DNA of 64,000 nt, taken from positions 62,001 to 126,000 of the forward strand of contig WYBL01000151.1 in NCBI GenBank assembly GCA_011526565.1, given 5' to 3'. A program made the position numbers and the translations under genes. Source of the DNA: Acidobacteriota bacterium. Its GTDB lineage: Bacteria; Acidobacteriota; Vicinamibacteria; Fen-336. The notes under the pieces were generated by a model, which saw only the letters and a list, made by a program, of their open reading frames with translations, was not told the DNA's origin and ran no database searches. Below are positions 36,029-43,146 of the stretch, piece after piece (within the stretch, counting starts at the first letter, position 1; each line of letters opens with the position of its first letter).

Positions 36029-37237
36029 ATGAGGCGCTTCTGGCCGGTCCTGGCCGTCTTCCTGGCGTTCGCGGGAGGGGCTGCAGCCGCAGGCGCAGCG
36101 GGCGCCGACGGCGCTTCGTCCGGGCCGCCTGCCCCCGAGGCCACGCCGGAAGCCGGGCCCGAAGCGACGCCGGCGCCCGAGGTGCCGCGCACGCCGCCAC
36201 CGCGCAAGTTGTGGGAGAGCGACGAAGGCGGCCTGTACCTGATGAACCGGGTCCAGACCCGCTTCACGCACACGGCGCCCGACGAGTCGCAGCGCCTGTC
36301 GGGCATGGAGCCGGGCGAGGCCAAGGGCGAGTTCCGCATCCGCCGCGCCAAGACCGAGATCACCGGCTGGGTCTGGAAGAAGGAGCTGACCTTCGAGCTG
36401 CAGCTCTCGTGGGCGGGCCCCGAGCCCGGCGCCTCGACGCAGACGGCGCTCGAGGACCTGGTGCTCACCTGGGACGCCTCGAAGAACGGCACGTTCGAGG
36501 TGTCGGTGGGCCAGTTCAAGGTGCCGCTCGGCCGCCAGGAGATGACCTCGTCGGGACGCCTGCAGTTCCTCGACCGCGACCTGCTCACGTTCGAGTTCAC
36601 CCGCGGCCGCGACATCGGCGTCCAGGTCGGCGGGCGCGTCGCCGACGGCAAGGTCGAGTACCTCGCCGGCATCTTCAACGGCAACGCGGCCAGCCGGCTC
36701 GGCAACGACAACGGCAAGTACCAGTACAACGCCCGCGTCGTCTTCGAGCCGTGGGGCAGCGTGGGCTACTCCGAGAGCGACTTCGAGTCGACCGAGCGCC
36801 CGCTGTTCGCGATCGCCGGCCAGTTCGAGCACAACGACCAGCGCCGCGCGGGCTCGTCGCTGTCCGACATCTCGGAGTACCAGACGGTGATCTGGGGCGG
36901 CGACGTCGTCTTCAAGTACCGCGGCTTCTCGGCGTTCGCCGAGTACTTCGCCCGCGAGCGCACGCCGCAGCGCGGCGCCGCGTTCCGCTCGGACGGCTTC
37001 CACGCCCAGGCCGGGTACTTCCTGGTGCGCGACCGCTTCGAGGCGGCGCTGCGCTACGCGACGTGGGACCCGACCGATGCCCGCGACGGCGACGATCAGA
37101 GCGAGAAGGGGCTGGCGCTCGTCTACTACTTCCGCAAGCACGGCCTCAAGCTCGGCGGCGACTTCCGCCGGCTCGAGGACGACTTCGACGGCACCGAGAC
37201 GGACGAGCTCCGGCTCCAGCTCCAGGTGATGTTCTAG
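36029..37237 (+). CDS. OprO/OprP-type outer-membrane porin
   Basis: This 402-residue protein has a signal peptide, a Pro/Ala-rich segment (residues 25-60) and then a beta-barrel of phosphate-selective porin type. Typical features are FRIRRAKTEITGWVWKKELTFELQ (first strands), VSVGQFKVPLGRQEMTSSGRLQFLDR and FTRGRDIGVQVGGRV, with alternating hydrophobic strands to the C-terminal LRLQLQVMF ending in Phe. The start ATG has GAGGAGG 4-10 bases upstream. OprO/P channels pass phosphate or polyphosphate; selectivity here is unknown. The next gene, 25 bases on, encodes a secreted subtilase. Confidence 0.88.
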   Translation: MRRFWPVLAVFLAFAGGAAAAGAAGADGASSGPPAPEATPEAGPEATPAPEVPRTPPPRKLWESDEGGLYLMNRVQTRFTHTAPDESQRLSGMEPGEAKGEFRIRRAKTEITGWVWKKELTFELQLSWAGPEPGASTQTALEDLVLTWDASKNGTFEVSVGQFKVPLGRQEMTSSGRLQFLDRDLLTFEFTRGRDIGVQVGGRVADGKVEYLAGIFNGNAASRLGNDNGKYQYNARVVFEPWGSVGYSESDFESTERPLFAIAGQFEHNDQRRAGSSLSDISEYQTVIWGGDVVFKYRGFSAFAEYFARERTPQRGAAFRSDGFHAQAGYFLVRDRFEAALRYATWDPTDARDGDDQSEKGLALVYYFRKHGLKLGGDFRRLEDDFDGTETDELRLQLQVMF

Positions 37238-37261
37238 GCAAGCGCGGGAAGGGAGGGCGTC

Positions 37262-38566
37262 ATGCGTGGCGTCCGGGAAGCGGGTCTGACGGGGCTGGCC
37301 GCCCTGCTGCTGGCGGGCGCGGGGCCGGGCGACTTCGCCGCGCCGCCGGGGCGCACCGGCCTCGCGGTGCAGCAGGCGCTCGTGGACGACGGCGTCGCCC
37401 GCGTGGTCGTCACGCTGCGCCCGCCGGGCGGCGGCACGGGGCAGGACTGGACGGCGACCGCCATCGCGGCCGCCCAGGCCGACGTGCTGGCGGCGCTCGA
37501 CGCCCGGGACTTCCGCCCGCTGCGCCAGTTCCGCAACGTGGGCGCGCTGGCGGGGCTCGTCTCGCGGAGCGGCCTGGCGACGCTGGAGGCGCACCCGCTG
37601 GTGGCGAGGATCGACGTCGACGACGTCGCCCGCAAGCAGCTCGCGGAGAGCGGGCCGCTGATCCACGCCGACGAGGCGCGCGGGATGGGCTACACCGGCG
37701 CCGGGGTGATCGTCGCGGTGCTCGACACCGGCGCCGACTCGGGCCACGTCGACGTCGCGATCTCGCTCGCGGCCGAGCGCTGCTTCTGCGACGGCTGCTG
37801 CCCCAACGGCGGTTCGGAGGACTCGGGCGACGGCGCCGCGGCCGACGGCGACGGCCACGGCACCCACGTCACCGGCACCATCGTGGCGCCGGGCATCGAC
37901 CAGCCCGTGGGCATCGCTCCCGGGGCGTACGTCGCCGCGGTCAAGGTGCTCGACGACGACGGCAGCGGCTTCACGTCGGACATCGTGGCGGGCCTCGACT
38001 GGGTGCTGTCCCACCCCGAGATCCGGGTCGTCAACATGAGCCTCGGCGGCGGCCGTTACTCGACGGTCTGCGACGACGCCAACTCCGGCACCCGCGCCTA
38101 CGCCGATGCCATCTCCGCGCTGCGCGCCCGCGGCACGCTGACCGTCGTCTCCTCGGGCAACAGCGGCTACACCGACTCCGTCGGTGCCCCGGCCTGCACC
38201 AACGCCTCGCTGGCGATCGGGGCCGTGTACGACGCCAACTTCGGCAGCCGGAGCTGCGACTCGAGCACCGCCCCCGACAAGGTCACCTGCTTCTCGAACA
38301 GCTCGCCGCTGGTCGAGTTGCTGGCGCCGGGCTCCGAGATCACCGCCGCGGCCCTGGGCGGCGGCACCGACACGCTGTCGGGCACCTCGATGGCGGCTCC
38401 GCACGTGACCGGCGCCGCGGCCGTTCTCCTGCAGGCGCGCCCGTCGCTGACGCCGAGCCAGATCATCGACGTCCTGAAGCGCACGGGCCGGCCCGTGACC
38501 GACCGCCGCAACAACCTGACGCTGCCCCGCATCGACCTGGCCGCCGCCGTCCGCGCCGTCCGCTGA
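37262..38566 (+). CDS. Secreted subtilisin-like serine protease (S8)
   Basis: This 434-residue protein has an N-terminal signal-like hydrophobic segment (LTGLAALLLAGAGPG) and an I9-type prodomain region (about 35-120: VVVTLRPPG...FRNVGALAGLVSRSGLATLEAHPLVARID). The catalytic domain has Asp in AVLDTGADSGH, His in GDGHGTHVTGTI and Ser in SGTSMAAPHVTGAAA, with oxyanion Asn in VVSSGNSG. A Cys-rich insert (CFCDGCCPNGG) between Asp and His motifs could bind a metal or form disulfides. It is likely secreted for proteolysis and autoprocessed. Confidence 0.93.
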   Translation: MRGVREAGLTGLAALLLAGAGPGDFAAPPGRTGLAVQQALVDDGVARVVVTLRPPGGGTGQDWTATAIAAAQADVLAALDARDFRPLRQFRNVGALAGLVSRSGLATLEAHPLVARIDVDDVARKQLAESGPLIHADEARGMGYTGAGVIVAVLDTGADSGHVDVAISLAAERCFCDGCCPNGGSEDSGDGAAADGDGHGTHVTGTIVAPGIDQPVGIAPGAYVAAVKVLDDDGSGFTSDIVAGLDWVLSHPEIRVVNMSLGGGRYSTVCDDANSGTRAYADAISALRARGTLTVVSSGNSGYTDSVGAPACTNASLAIGAVYDANFGSRSCDSSTAPDKVTCFSNSSPLVELLAPGSEITAAALGGGTDTLSGTSMAAPHVTGAAAVLLQARPSLTPSQIIDVLKRTGRPVTDRRNNLTLPRIDLAAAVRAVR

Positions 38567-38604
38567 AGCGGATTATCATTACGACTTCGCTGCATGGACG
38601 CTGG

Positions 38605-38678
38605 CGGGGCGTAGCGTAGCCTGGTAACGCGCCTGCTTTGGGAGCAGGAGTTCGAAGGTTCAAATCCTTCCGCCCCGA
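38605..38678 (+). tRNA. tRNA-Pro (anticodon TGG), integration site of the 9.8-kb element
   Basis: A full cloverleaf has acceptor CGGGGCG with CGCCCCG, anticodon loop TTTGGGA (TGG), T-stem GAAGG/CCTTC and discriminator A; CCA is not encoded. Its anticodon arm and part of the variable loop (38633-38654) recur at 48427-48448. The 5' half is therefore chromosomal, and the 3' half was supplied by the integrated element, which kept the gene functional. Confidence 0.95.
38633..38654 (+). repeat. attL core (22-bp direct repeat, copy 1)
   Basis: Starts CTGCTTTGGGAGCAGG and covers the anticodon arm and start of the variable region of tRNA-Pro. Identical to 48427-48448. Confidence 0.9.
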
Positions 38679-38717
38679 CAACCACTTACGAGCCATCGGC
38701 ACCCCCCGAAAACCTCT

Positions 38718-38741
38718 CCGGTAACCCGTTCGGTAACCCGG
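38718..38741 (+). repeat. Arm-like site, left copy (paired GGTAACCC)
   Basis: A 24-bp sequence of two GGTAACCC boxes whose starts are 12 bases apart, about 64 bp inside the left core. The identical 24-bp sequence occurs at 48275-48298. Paired short repeats at both ends of an integrating element are typical of integrase arm-type binding sites. Confidence 0.65.
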
Positions 38742-38866
38742 TCGCCCCCGGGTACCCCCGCCCACGGGTCGGCATGCCCTCGCGGCATCCATGCGCGGGC
38801 ATCCGCGCCACCCCGGCATCCATGCCCGGGACTCCATGCCCGAGAAGTCAGGCCCCGAGCGTTCCG

Positions 38867-38940
38867 AACGCGCAAGGTGGAGCCGGGCCAGCTTGCCCAA
38901 CGCGCAAGGTGGAGCCGGGCCAGCTTGCCCAACGCGCAAG
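38867..38940 (+). repeat. Tandem 32-bp repeat, two full copies plus 10 bases of a third
   Basis: Unit starting AACGCGCAAGGTGGAGCC occurs at 38867-38898 and 38899-38930 without mismatch, then AACGCGCAAG continues to 38940. It lies in the non-coding left end of the element. The role is unknown; iteron or protein-binding array is possible. Confidence 0.7.
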
Positions 38941-38941
38941 T

Positions 38942-38989
38942 GCTGACGAAGTGTCAGCGGCCCCCGGTAGGTGCTGACGATCCGTCAGC
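38942..38989. repeat. Two matching inverted repeats (GCTGAC-5-GTCAGC)
   Basis: Perfect 6-bp arms with 5-base loops at 38942-38958 and 38973-38989, starts 31 bp apart. No T-run follows on either strand, so these look more like twin operator sites than terminators. The nearest regulator is the LexA-like winged-helix protein encoded 1 kb away. Confidence 0.45.
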
Positions 38990-39120
38990 GCGAGCCCGCT
39001 TGCCGTCGGCAACCACGGGCCGGTATCTGATTGCCCCCGGCAAGCGGATGCCCGGGTAACACGTTGCACGGCCATCAACCGGCCGGCCGCTTGGCATCTC
39101 CACCAACCGCGGCCCCGCGG

Positions 39121-39468
39121 TCAGGGCCGGCGCCCCCGTCGAGCGGCAGCAGTCCGTCGGCGCCGGGCGCTCCGGGCCGCATCGTCGGGCACCTCGACGG
39201 GCCGGCGGTCGGTCGGCGCCGGCGGGCCCAGCGGCGCGCGGACGCTGGCGGCCGTGAGCGTCTCGCCCGTCCGCGCGTCGACCACGCACCAGGCCGTCAT
39301 GATCCGCCTCGAGGTCGCGCAGCGCAGGGAGCCGTCGCGGGTCACGACCAGCGCCAGGCCGTGGCAGCGGCAGCGGCGCTCCGGCCGGATCGCCGGCACC
39401 AGCTCGCGGCCTCCGAGCGCGGAGAGCACGGCCTCGAGCGGAACTACCTCGGGGTCGTCGGCCGCCAT
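39121..39468 (-). CDS. Hypothetical protein with cysteine pair, element end gene
   Basis: This 115-residue protein has no recognised family. The N-terminal part (PEVVPLEAVLSALGGRELVPAI) is helical. A small beta segment with three cysteines and a His follows (RRCRCHGLALVVTRDGSLRC), which could bind zinc, then a VVDARTGETL strand pair and a very basic C-terminus (RSARRRRTAAARRGRRP) that may contact nucleic acid. It is the last gene of the leftward operon; its start overlaps the upstream small gene by 25 bases. Confidence 0.45.
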   Translation of the reverse strand: MAADDPEVVPLEAVLSALGGRELVPAIRPERRCRCHGLALVVTRDGSLRCATSRRIMTAWCVVDARTGETLTAASVRAPLGPPAPTDRRPVEVPDDAARSARRRRTAAARRGRRP

Positions 39469-39635
39469 CGTCGCCAGGTGAGCCCAGCGGCAGCACGCCG
39501 CGCGTAGCCGCCGAGCGCCGCAGCGACCCGATCAGCGCGCTCCAGGCCCGGCGCCCGCCGCGCAGCGTCGCCCGCTGGCGCGCGATCGTCGACGCGCTCG
39601 GCCGCGTGGTCGTCTTGCTCGCGAGCGGCCGTCAC
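39444..39635 (-). CDS. Small hypothetical protein of the element
   Basis: A 63-residue ORF begins at a GTG that overlaps the upstream stop (GTGA). It is charged and helical (EQDDHAAERVDDRAPAGDAARRAPGLERADRVAAALGGYARR). Overlap coupling on one side and a 25-base overlap on the other support translation, but composition alone would not. No function can be assigned. Confidence 0.35.
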   Translation of the reverse strand: MTAAREQDDHAAERVDDRAPAGDAARRAPGLERADRVAAALGGYARRAAAGLTWRRWRPTTPR

Positions 39636-39934
39636 GCGGCGCCCTGGCGCGTCCGCAGCGTCTCGACGGCCGCACCGACCGCAGAGAGTGCTCGCGCGCC
39701 GGTCAAGCAGCACGACGACTCCACGCGCAGGGTTGCCAGCGCCAGCCCGAGCACGAGCGCTTCCCACGGGTTCGCCGGCGATGGCCAGGTGGCGCGAGGG
39801 TAGCGCAGCAGGTCCCGCGCGGCGTGTAGCGCGTCGGGCAGGTCCCCGGGGTCGTGGCCTGTCGGCAGCTCGTCGCCGAGCACCGCCAGCGCCCGGCGGG
39901 CCAGGTCGGCCGGAGTCGAGCGCGTCGCGCTCAA
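39632..39934 (-). CDS. Hypothetical helical protein of the element
   Basis: A 100-residue protein starts at TTG overlapping the stop of the LexA-like gene (TTGA). It is all-alpha by appearance (TPADLARRALAVLGDELPTG...ALHAARDLLRYPRATWP...WEALVLGLALATLRVESSCCLTGARALSAVGAAVETL), with a hydrophobic central helix. Its coupling to the winged-helix regulator suggests a related role, but no family is recognised. Confidence 0.5.
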   Translation of the reverse strand: MSATRSTPADLARRALAVLGDELPTGHDPGDLPDALHAARDLLRYPRATWPSPANPWEALVLGLALATLRVESSCCLTGARALSAVGAAVETLRTRQGAA

Positions 39935-40158
39935 CGGTCGCCCCCGCGGTCGATCACCAGCCCGGTCGGCGATGCGCTCCGCAGCAGCCCGCGGTCGGCC
40001 AGCGCGCGCAAGTGCGCTTGCACGGTCGAATGGTGAAGGTTGAGCCGTCTTGCGATCAGCGTAGCCGGCGGAGCCTCGCCCACCAGCTCGACGTGGGCGC
40101 GGATCAAGTCCAGCACCTCGCGCTGTCGCGGAGACAAGGTGCTGTGGTCGTCGTGCAT
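39931..40158 (-). CDS. LexA-type winged-helix DNA-binding protein (no protease domain)
   Basis: This 75-residue protein reads LSPRQREVLDLIRAHVELVGEAPPATLIARRLNLHHSTVQAHLRALADRGLL, matching the LexA N-terminal DNA-binding domain helix for helix. It stops before any S24 autoprotease domain would begin. An unusually complete ribosome-binding sequence, GAGGTGATCC, precedes the ATG, implying efficient translation. Such a free winged-helix domain would act as a repressor or antirepressor partner in the element's switch. The adjacent upstream gene encodes a HExxH protein, an arrangement recalling ImmR/ImmA pairs of integrative elements, though the repressor fold differs. Confidence 0.8.
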   Translation of the reverse strand: MHDDHSTLSPRQREVLDLIRAHVELVGEAPPATLIARRLNLHHSTVQAHLRALADRGLLRSASPTGLVIDRGGDR

Positions 40159-40241
40159 CGGATCACCTCGTGGTCGGTAGAGCCGCGGGCCGGGTGCGTC
40201 CCGGCTTTCGCCGCGCGGCGCGGCGCCCCTGTCAGAGAGAC

Positions 40242-41075
40242 TCAGCCGTACATCGCCGTGAGCCGGCGCGCGTCCGCTTGCCACGCCTCGCGCCCGGGCG
40301 CTGCGTTCTCCATCGGCCTGGCGCCCCACGCCAGCGCGAGCGCGTCGGCTCGGTGCTCGCGGTCGTCGGAACGCTCGAGGTAGGCCCGCATCCGCTCCGG
40401 GTTCTGCGCAGCGCCGAGCAGCGCCGCGCCCGTCAGGTTCGCGGCATGAGCGGGGCTCGGCAGCTCGGCCGGATCGGGCTCGAGCCAGCCGTGAGCGCTC
40501 TCGTGCAGAACGAGGTCGCGGAACCCGATCGGGTCGCGCTCGGAGCCGTCGAGCAGGATCACGACGCGGGCCGCCGCCGGCAGCGCCACGCGCATGCACC
40601 AGCCGCGCGCCGTCCAGCCCACCGAAGCGAACAGCGCAGTCTTCAGCAGGTAGTCGCCGGCCGGCGGCGCGATGCCGAGCAGCGCGTCGAGCGTCAACGT
40701 CCGGGCCTCCTCGCAGCCGATGAACGCCAGGTTGCGCACCAGGTCGTCAGCGGATGGCGCCGTCGCCCCCGCGCTGTACCAGTCGCGCAGCCGCTGGCGG
40801 GCCGCCGCGGTCGCCACGAGCGGCGCCGCCAGCCACGGCGCGCCCACGTCGAGCCCGAGTGCGAGCGCGAGCAGGCGCCGCTGCTCAGCCGGCGCGGTCG
40901 CTCGTGCGGCCAGCGCGCGCCAGGCGTCGGCCGAGTCGAGCGCGTGCGGGCCGTACTGCGCTCGCGGCCAGCCCTCCGCCTCGGCGACGGCCAGCAGCCC
41001 GCGCTGCTCGTCGGAGAGCCAGGAAACGGCCGGGGTCGACGGCGCGACGCCGCCGGCCCCGTCGTGGTCTGTCAC
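40242..41075 (-). CDS. HExxH metallopeptidase-like protein (ImmA/IrrE-like motif)
   Basis: This 277-residue protein has a mostly helical N-terminal half with no known family. The C-terminal half contains LVLHESAHGWLEP (HExxH zinc motif, about residue 190) followed about 45 residues later by DDREHRADALALAWG, whose Glu and Ala-Asp fit the third zinc ligand region of gluzincin/ImmA-type peptidases (ExxAD-like). GTG start overlaps the upstream stop (GTGA). ImmA proteins cut the repressor that silences a mobile element; the next gene here is a DNA-binding protein of LexA type, so the same logic is possible. Alternatives are a phage maturation protease or cell-wall peptidase. Confidence 0.55.
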   Translation of the reverse strand: MTDHDGAGGVAPSTPAVSWLSDEQRGLLAVAEAEGWPRAQYGPHALDSADAWRALAARATAPAEQRRLLALALGLDVGAPWLAAPLVATAAARQRLRDWYSAGATAPSADDLVRNLAFIGCEEARTLTLDALLGIAPPAGDYLLKTALFASVGWTARGWCMRVALPAAARVVILLDGSERDPIGFRDLVLHESAHGWLEPDPAELPSPAHAANLTGAALLGAAQNPERMRAYLERSDDREHRADALALAWGARPMENAAPGREAWQADARRLTAMYG

Positions 41076-41476
41076 CGCTTCGCCAGCGCGTCCAGGCTCG
41101 CCGCGATCCGCTCGAGCAACTGCTCGACGCGCGCGGGCCGGGCCGCCTCGTAGGCGCGGCGCTCGGCCTCGGCCTGCGCCCGCTCGGCCGCCTCGATCGC
41201 GAGCAGCTCGGAGTCCGGGCCCGCGGCCTGGCGCTCGCGCTCCGCGGCCTGCGCGGCCTCCCGCTCGGCCGCGGCCTCGAGGATCGCGAGGCGGTCGCTC
41301 ACCTCCTTCGCCTGCTCGCGAGTCCAGGTCGTCGCCCCGAGTCGCCAGGCCTGCTCGCCCGCCGACGTCGACGCGCCCGTCAAGATGCCCGGAGACAGCT
41401 CCGGCCAGCCCGCGCGCTGCGCGCGCTCCATCAGCGCGGCCGCGCCCGCGTTCGTCATTGCGTTCATTGGGTTCAT
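41072..41476 (-). CDS. Coiled-coil hypothetical protein of the element
   Basis: This 134-residue protein has residues 50-134 dominated by a long charged helix rich in Glu, Ala and Arg (REQAKEVSDRLAILEAAAE...AQAEAERRAYEAARPARVEQLLERIAASLDALAKR). Such helices occur in phage scaffolding proteins and capsid-size redirecting factors of satellites, but no homology is recognised. GAGGAG lies directly before the first ATG, at better distance (9 bases) from the in-frame ATG at 41467, which may be the true start. Its stop overlaps the HExxH gene start. Confidence 0.55.
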   Translation of the reverse strand: MNPMNAMTNAGAAALMERAQRAGWPELSPGILTGASTSAGEQAWRLGATTWTREQAKEVSDRLAILEAAAEREAAQAAERERQAAGPDSELLAIEAAERAQAEAERRAYEAARPARVEQLLERIAASLDALAKR

Positions 41477-41522
41477 CTCCTCGTGTTAGCCGACGCCACC
41501 GCGGCGCCGGGTCCGGCCCTCG

Positions 41523-41873
41523 TTATTCGCCGCGCAGGATCTCGCGCAGCAGCGACACCGCCGACACCCACGGCGATGGTTCGACCATGGGTAAGCCTTC
41601 GGCGTGCGCGATCCGATGCAGCGCTTGCCTCAGTGCACGCCGCGCCTTGTCCCGTGGCGATACGGGCGCCTTCCCGCGCGAGTAGCAGCGCCAGGAGCTC
41701 GCCCGCAACTCGTCGGCGATCTGGCCGGGGTCGACATCGCGCACGGCCTCGCGCGTCACGCCCGCCTCTTTCAGCTCCTCACCGAGGATCGACTGCGCAC
41801 GCACGAACAGGCCCGGCGTCATCACGCGCAACTTGGTCCAGGCGTCGCAGTCCGGCAGCTCGGCCGCCGTCAC
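41523..41873 (-). CDS. Hypothetical protein of the element
   Basis: A 116-residue ORF starts at GTG overlapping the upstream stop (GTGA). It is helical and mixed-charge (AWTKLRVMTPGLFVRAQSILGEELKEAGVTREAVRDVDP, then a basic helix RDKARRALRQALHRIAHAEG). It looks like a real soluble protein by composition. No family is recognised; it lies just downstream of the putative TerS and a 97-aa protein, where satellites often carry packaging or capsid-interference genes. Confidence 0.5.
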   Translation of the reverse strand: MTAAELPDCDAWTKLRVMTPGLFVRAQSILGEELKEAGVTREAVRDVDPGQIADELRASSWRCYSRGKAPVSPRDKARRALRQALHRIAHAEGLPMVEPSPWVSAVSLLREILRGE

Positions 41874-42163
41874 GCGGCCTCCGGGCCGCCCTGGCGCTCG
41901 GCCTCGAGCGCGGCGACGCGGGCGGCCAGGTCGTCGACGCGATGCGCAAACCCATGGGCCAGGGTCGCGCTCAATGCCAGGTCGCGCGCGGCGAACTCGG
42001 CCCGCCAGCCGCAGCGCGAGCACTCCGCCTTGCTCGGCTCGGGCGTGCGCGCCATCGCCGCCACGACCGCGTCCACCTCGGCCCGCAGCGTCGCCAGCGG
42101 ATCGGGCCGCAGCCCACGCGCGAACCCACGCCCCACGGCGCCGAACGTCGTCTCCTTGCTCAC
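41870..42163 (-). CDS. Hypothetical protein with CxxC and C-terminal coiled coil
   Basis: A 97-residue protein starts at GTG overlapping the terminase small subunit stop (GTGA). The middle has a CSRCGWRAEF motif (single CxxC, possible zinc pairing in a dimer). The C-terminal 35 residues form a helix with heptad-like spacing (FAHRVDDLAARVAALEAERQ). No family is recognised. Tight coupling to TerS makes a packaging-related role worth testing. Confidence 0.5.
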   Translation of the reverse strand: MSKETTFGAVGRGFARGLRPDPLATLRAEVDAVVAAMARTPEPSKAECSRCGWRAEFAARDLALSATLAHGFAHRVDDLAARVAALEAERQGGPEAA

Positions 42164-42675
42164 TTCTCCACCTCCTGCGATTCGGCGCCATCAGCGGGCG
42201 CCAGCCACTCCGCGAGGCTCGTCAGCGCCGCGCGGAGCTCCTCCGTCAGCCGGACGTAGACGCGGCCCTCGTCGGGCTCGGCCGCCAGCTCCGCGGCGAT
42301 GCGGGCCGGGACGTTGAGCAGGGCTTCGCGGATCACGCGAGCGGCCTCGAAGCCCTGGCGCCGCGCGGCGAACAGCTCGATCAACTCGCCGCGGCGAACG
42401 CGCAGCGCCAGCTCCGCGGCATCGGCCCGCGCGGCCGTCCACCGCCGCTGTTCGTCGGCAAGGCTCGCGGTCTTGCCCGCGGACGCCGCCCGCAACTCGC
42501 GCCGAGCCAGAGCCGGGTCCGCGATGAACGGCCGGCCCTTGGCGTCCCGGCCGACCGACTGCGCGATCCGGCCCTCGGCCACCGCTCGCGAGATCCACGA
42601 GTGCGACACGTCGCACGCCTCCGCGAACGCCCTCAGGCTCAGCCGGCCCTCGGCCTTGCGGCCTCTACTGGTCAC
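42160..42675 (-). CDS. terS: Terminase small subunit, Nu1-like (putative)
   Basis: This 171-residue protein has an N-terminal winged helix-turn-helix (LSLRAFAEACDVSHSWISRAVAEGRI). A segment with the gpNu1-family pattern follows: RRWTAARADAAELALRVRRGELI, then VIREALLNVPARIAAELA, and a C-terminal helical region. In lambda, gpNu1 binds cos DNA through the HTH and recruits the large terminase through its C-terminus. No large terminase gene is in the element, as in PICI satellites whose TerS redirects a helper phage's packaging motor. GTG start lies 3 bases after the preceding stop. An unrelated HTH regulator is the main alternative. Confidence 0.7.
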   Translation of the reverse strand: MTSRGRKAEGRLSLRAFAEACDVSHSWISRAVAEGRIAQSVGRDAKGRPFIADPALARRELRAASAGKTASLADEQRRWTAARADAAELALRVRRGELIELFAARRQGFEAARVIREALLNVPARIAAELAAEPDEGRVYVRLTEELRAALTSLAEWLAPADGAESQEVEK

Positions 42676-42678
42676 CGG

Positions 42679-43146
42679 TCACCACCTTTCGACCCCGACA
42701 TCTAACGAGAAATCGCCGAGGGGAGGCCCCGCTCGCGCCAGGTCGCAGGAGGACCCACGGCGCCCCCCCCTCCCCGCGCCCCCCACCTGGCGCGCCGGGT
42801 CGGCGCAGGTCGGAGACGCGCCACAGCGCCCGGGGTCGCGGTCGTCGACGGCGGCCTGTGTGCTGCGGGCCGCCTGCTCGGCTGCGCGTGGCAGCGCGGC
42901 GTCGCCACCGTGCGCGGTCGCGCCGCTCCGGTCAGCCGCCAGCACCGGGCCGGGGTCGCAGCCTCGCGCACCAGTAGCCAGCAGCACCAGCGCGCCCAAC
43001 GCCTGCGCCACCCGCCCGAGCCGGACCGCGTACACCTCGCCTGCCAAGACGGCCCCGTGGAGTGCGGCCCCCGCACCCCCGCCCCCCGGCGCGAGCACCC
43101 CCGCGGCCTGCAAGGCCCCCCAGGGTCCGCGGCAGGCGGCGGTCAC
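42679..43146 (-). CDS. Hypothetical protein with a hydrophobic segment
   Basis: A 155-residue ORF starts at GTG that overlaps the helicase stop (GTGA). The first half has an Ala/Leu/Val-rich stretch (VAQALGALVLLATGARGC) that could span the membrane, and the second half is polar and low in structure. A small membrane protein between replication and packaging genes could be a lysis or exclusion factor, but the composition is also compatible with a spurious frame in GC-rich DNA. Confidence 0.4.
   Translation of the reverse strand: MTAACRGPWGALQAAGVLAPGGGGAGAALHGAVLAGEVYAVRLGRVAQALGALVLLATGARGCDPGPVLAADRSGATAHGGDAALPRAAEQAARSTQAAVDDRDPGRCGASPTCADPARQVGGAGRGGRRGSSCDLARAGPPLGDFSLDVGVERW

Larger units (their letters stand above)
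38679..39120. other. 442-base gene-free left end of the element, dense in short repeats
   Basis: No convincing gene is seen. The stretch contains four sets of repeats: paired GGTAACCC (38718-38741), GGCATCCATGC twice (38784 and 38815), a 32-bp tandem repeat (38867-38930) and two GCTGAC/GTCAGC hairpins (38942 and 38973). The last three have a period of 31-32 bases. Some may be integrase or excisionase sites, others an operator or a packaging-recognition site. Confidence 0.6.

Noticed and set aside
38867-38989. Possible CRISPR array in the element's left end
   Set aside because: The 32-bp repeats are directly tandem without spacers, the other repeats are different sequences, and there are no cas genes.
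38774-39078. Several short open frames in the element's left end
   Set aside because: Composed of translated repeats in several frames, with no ribosome site or plausible protein composition.
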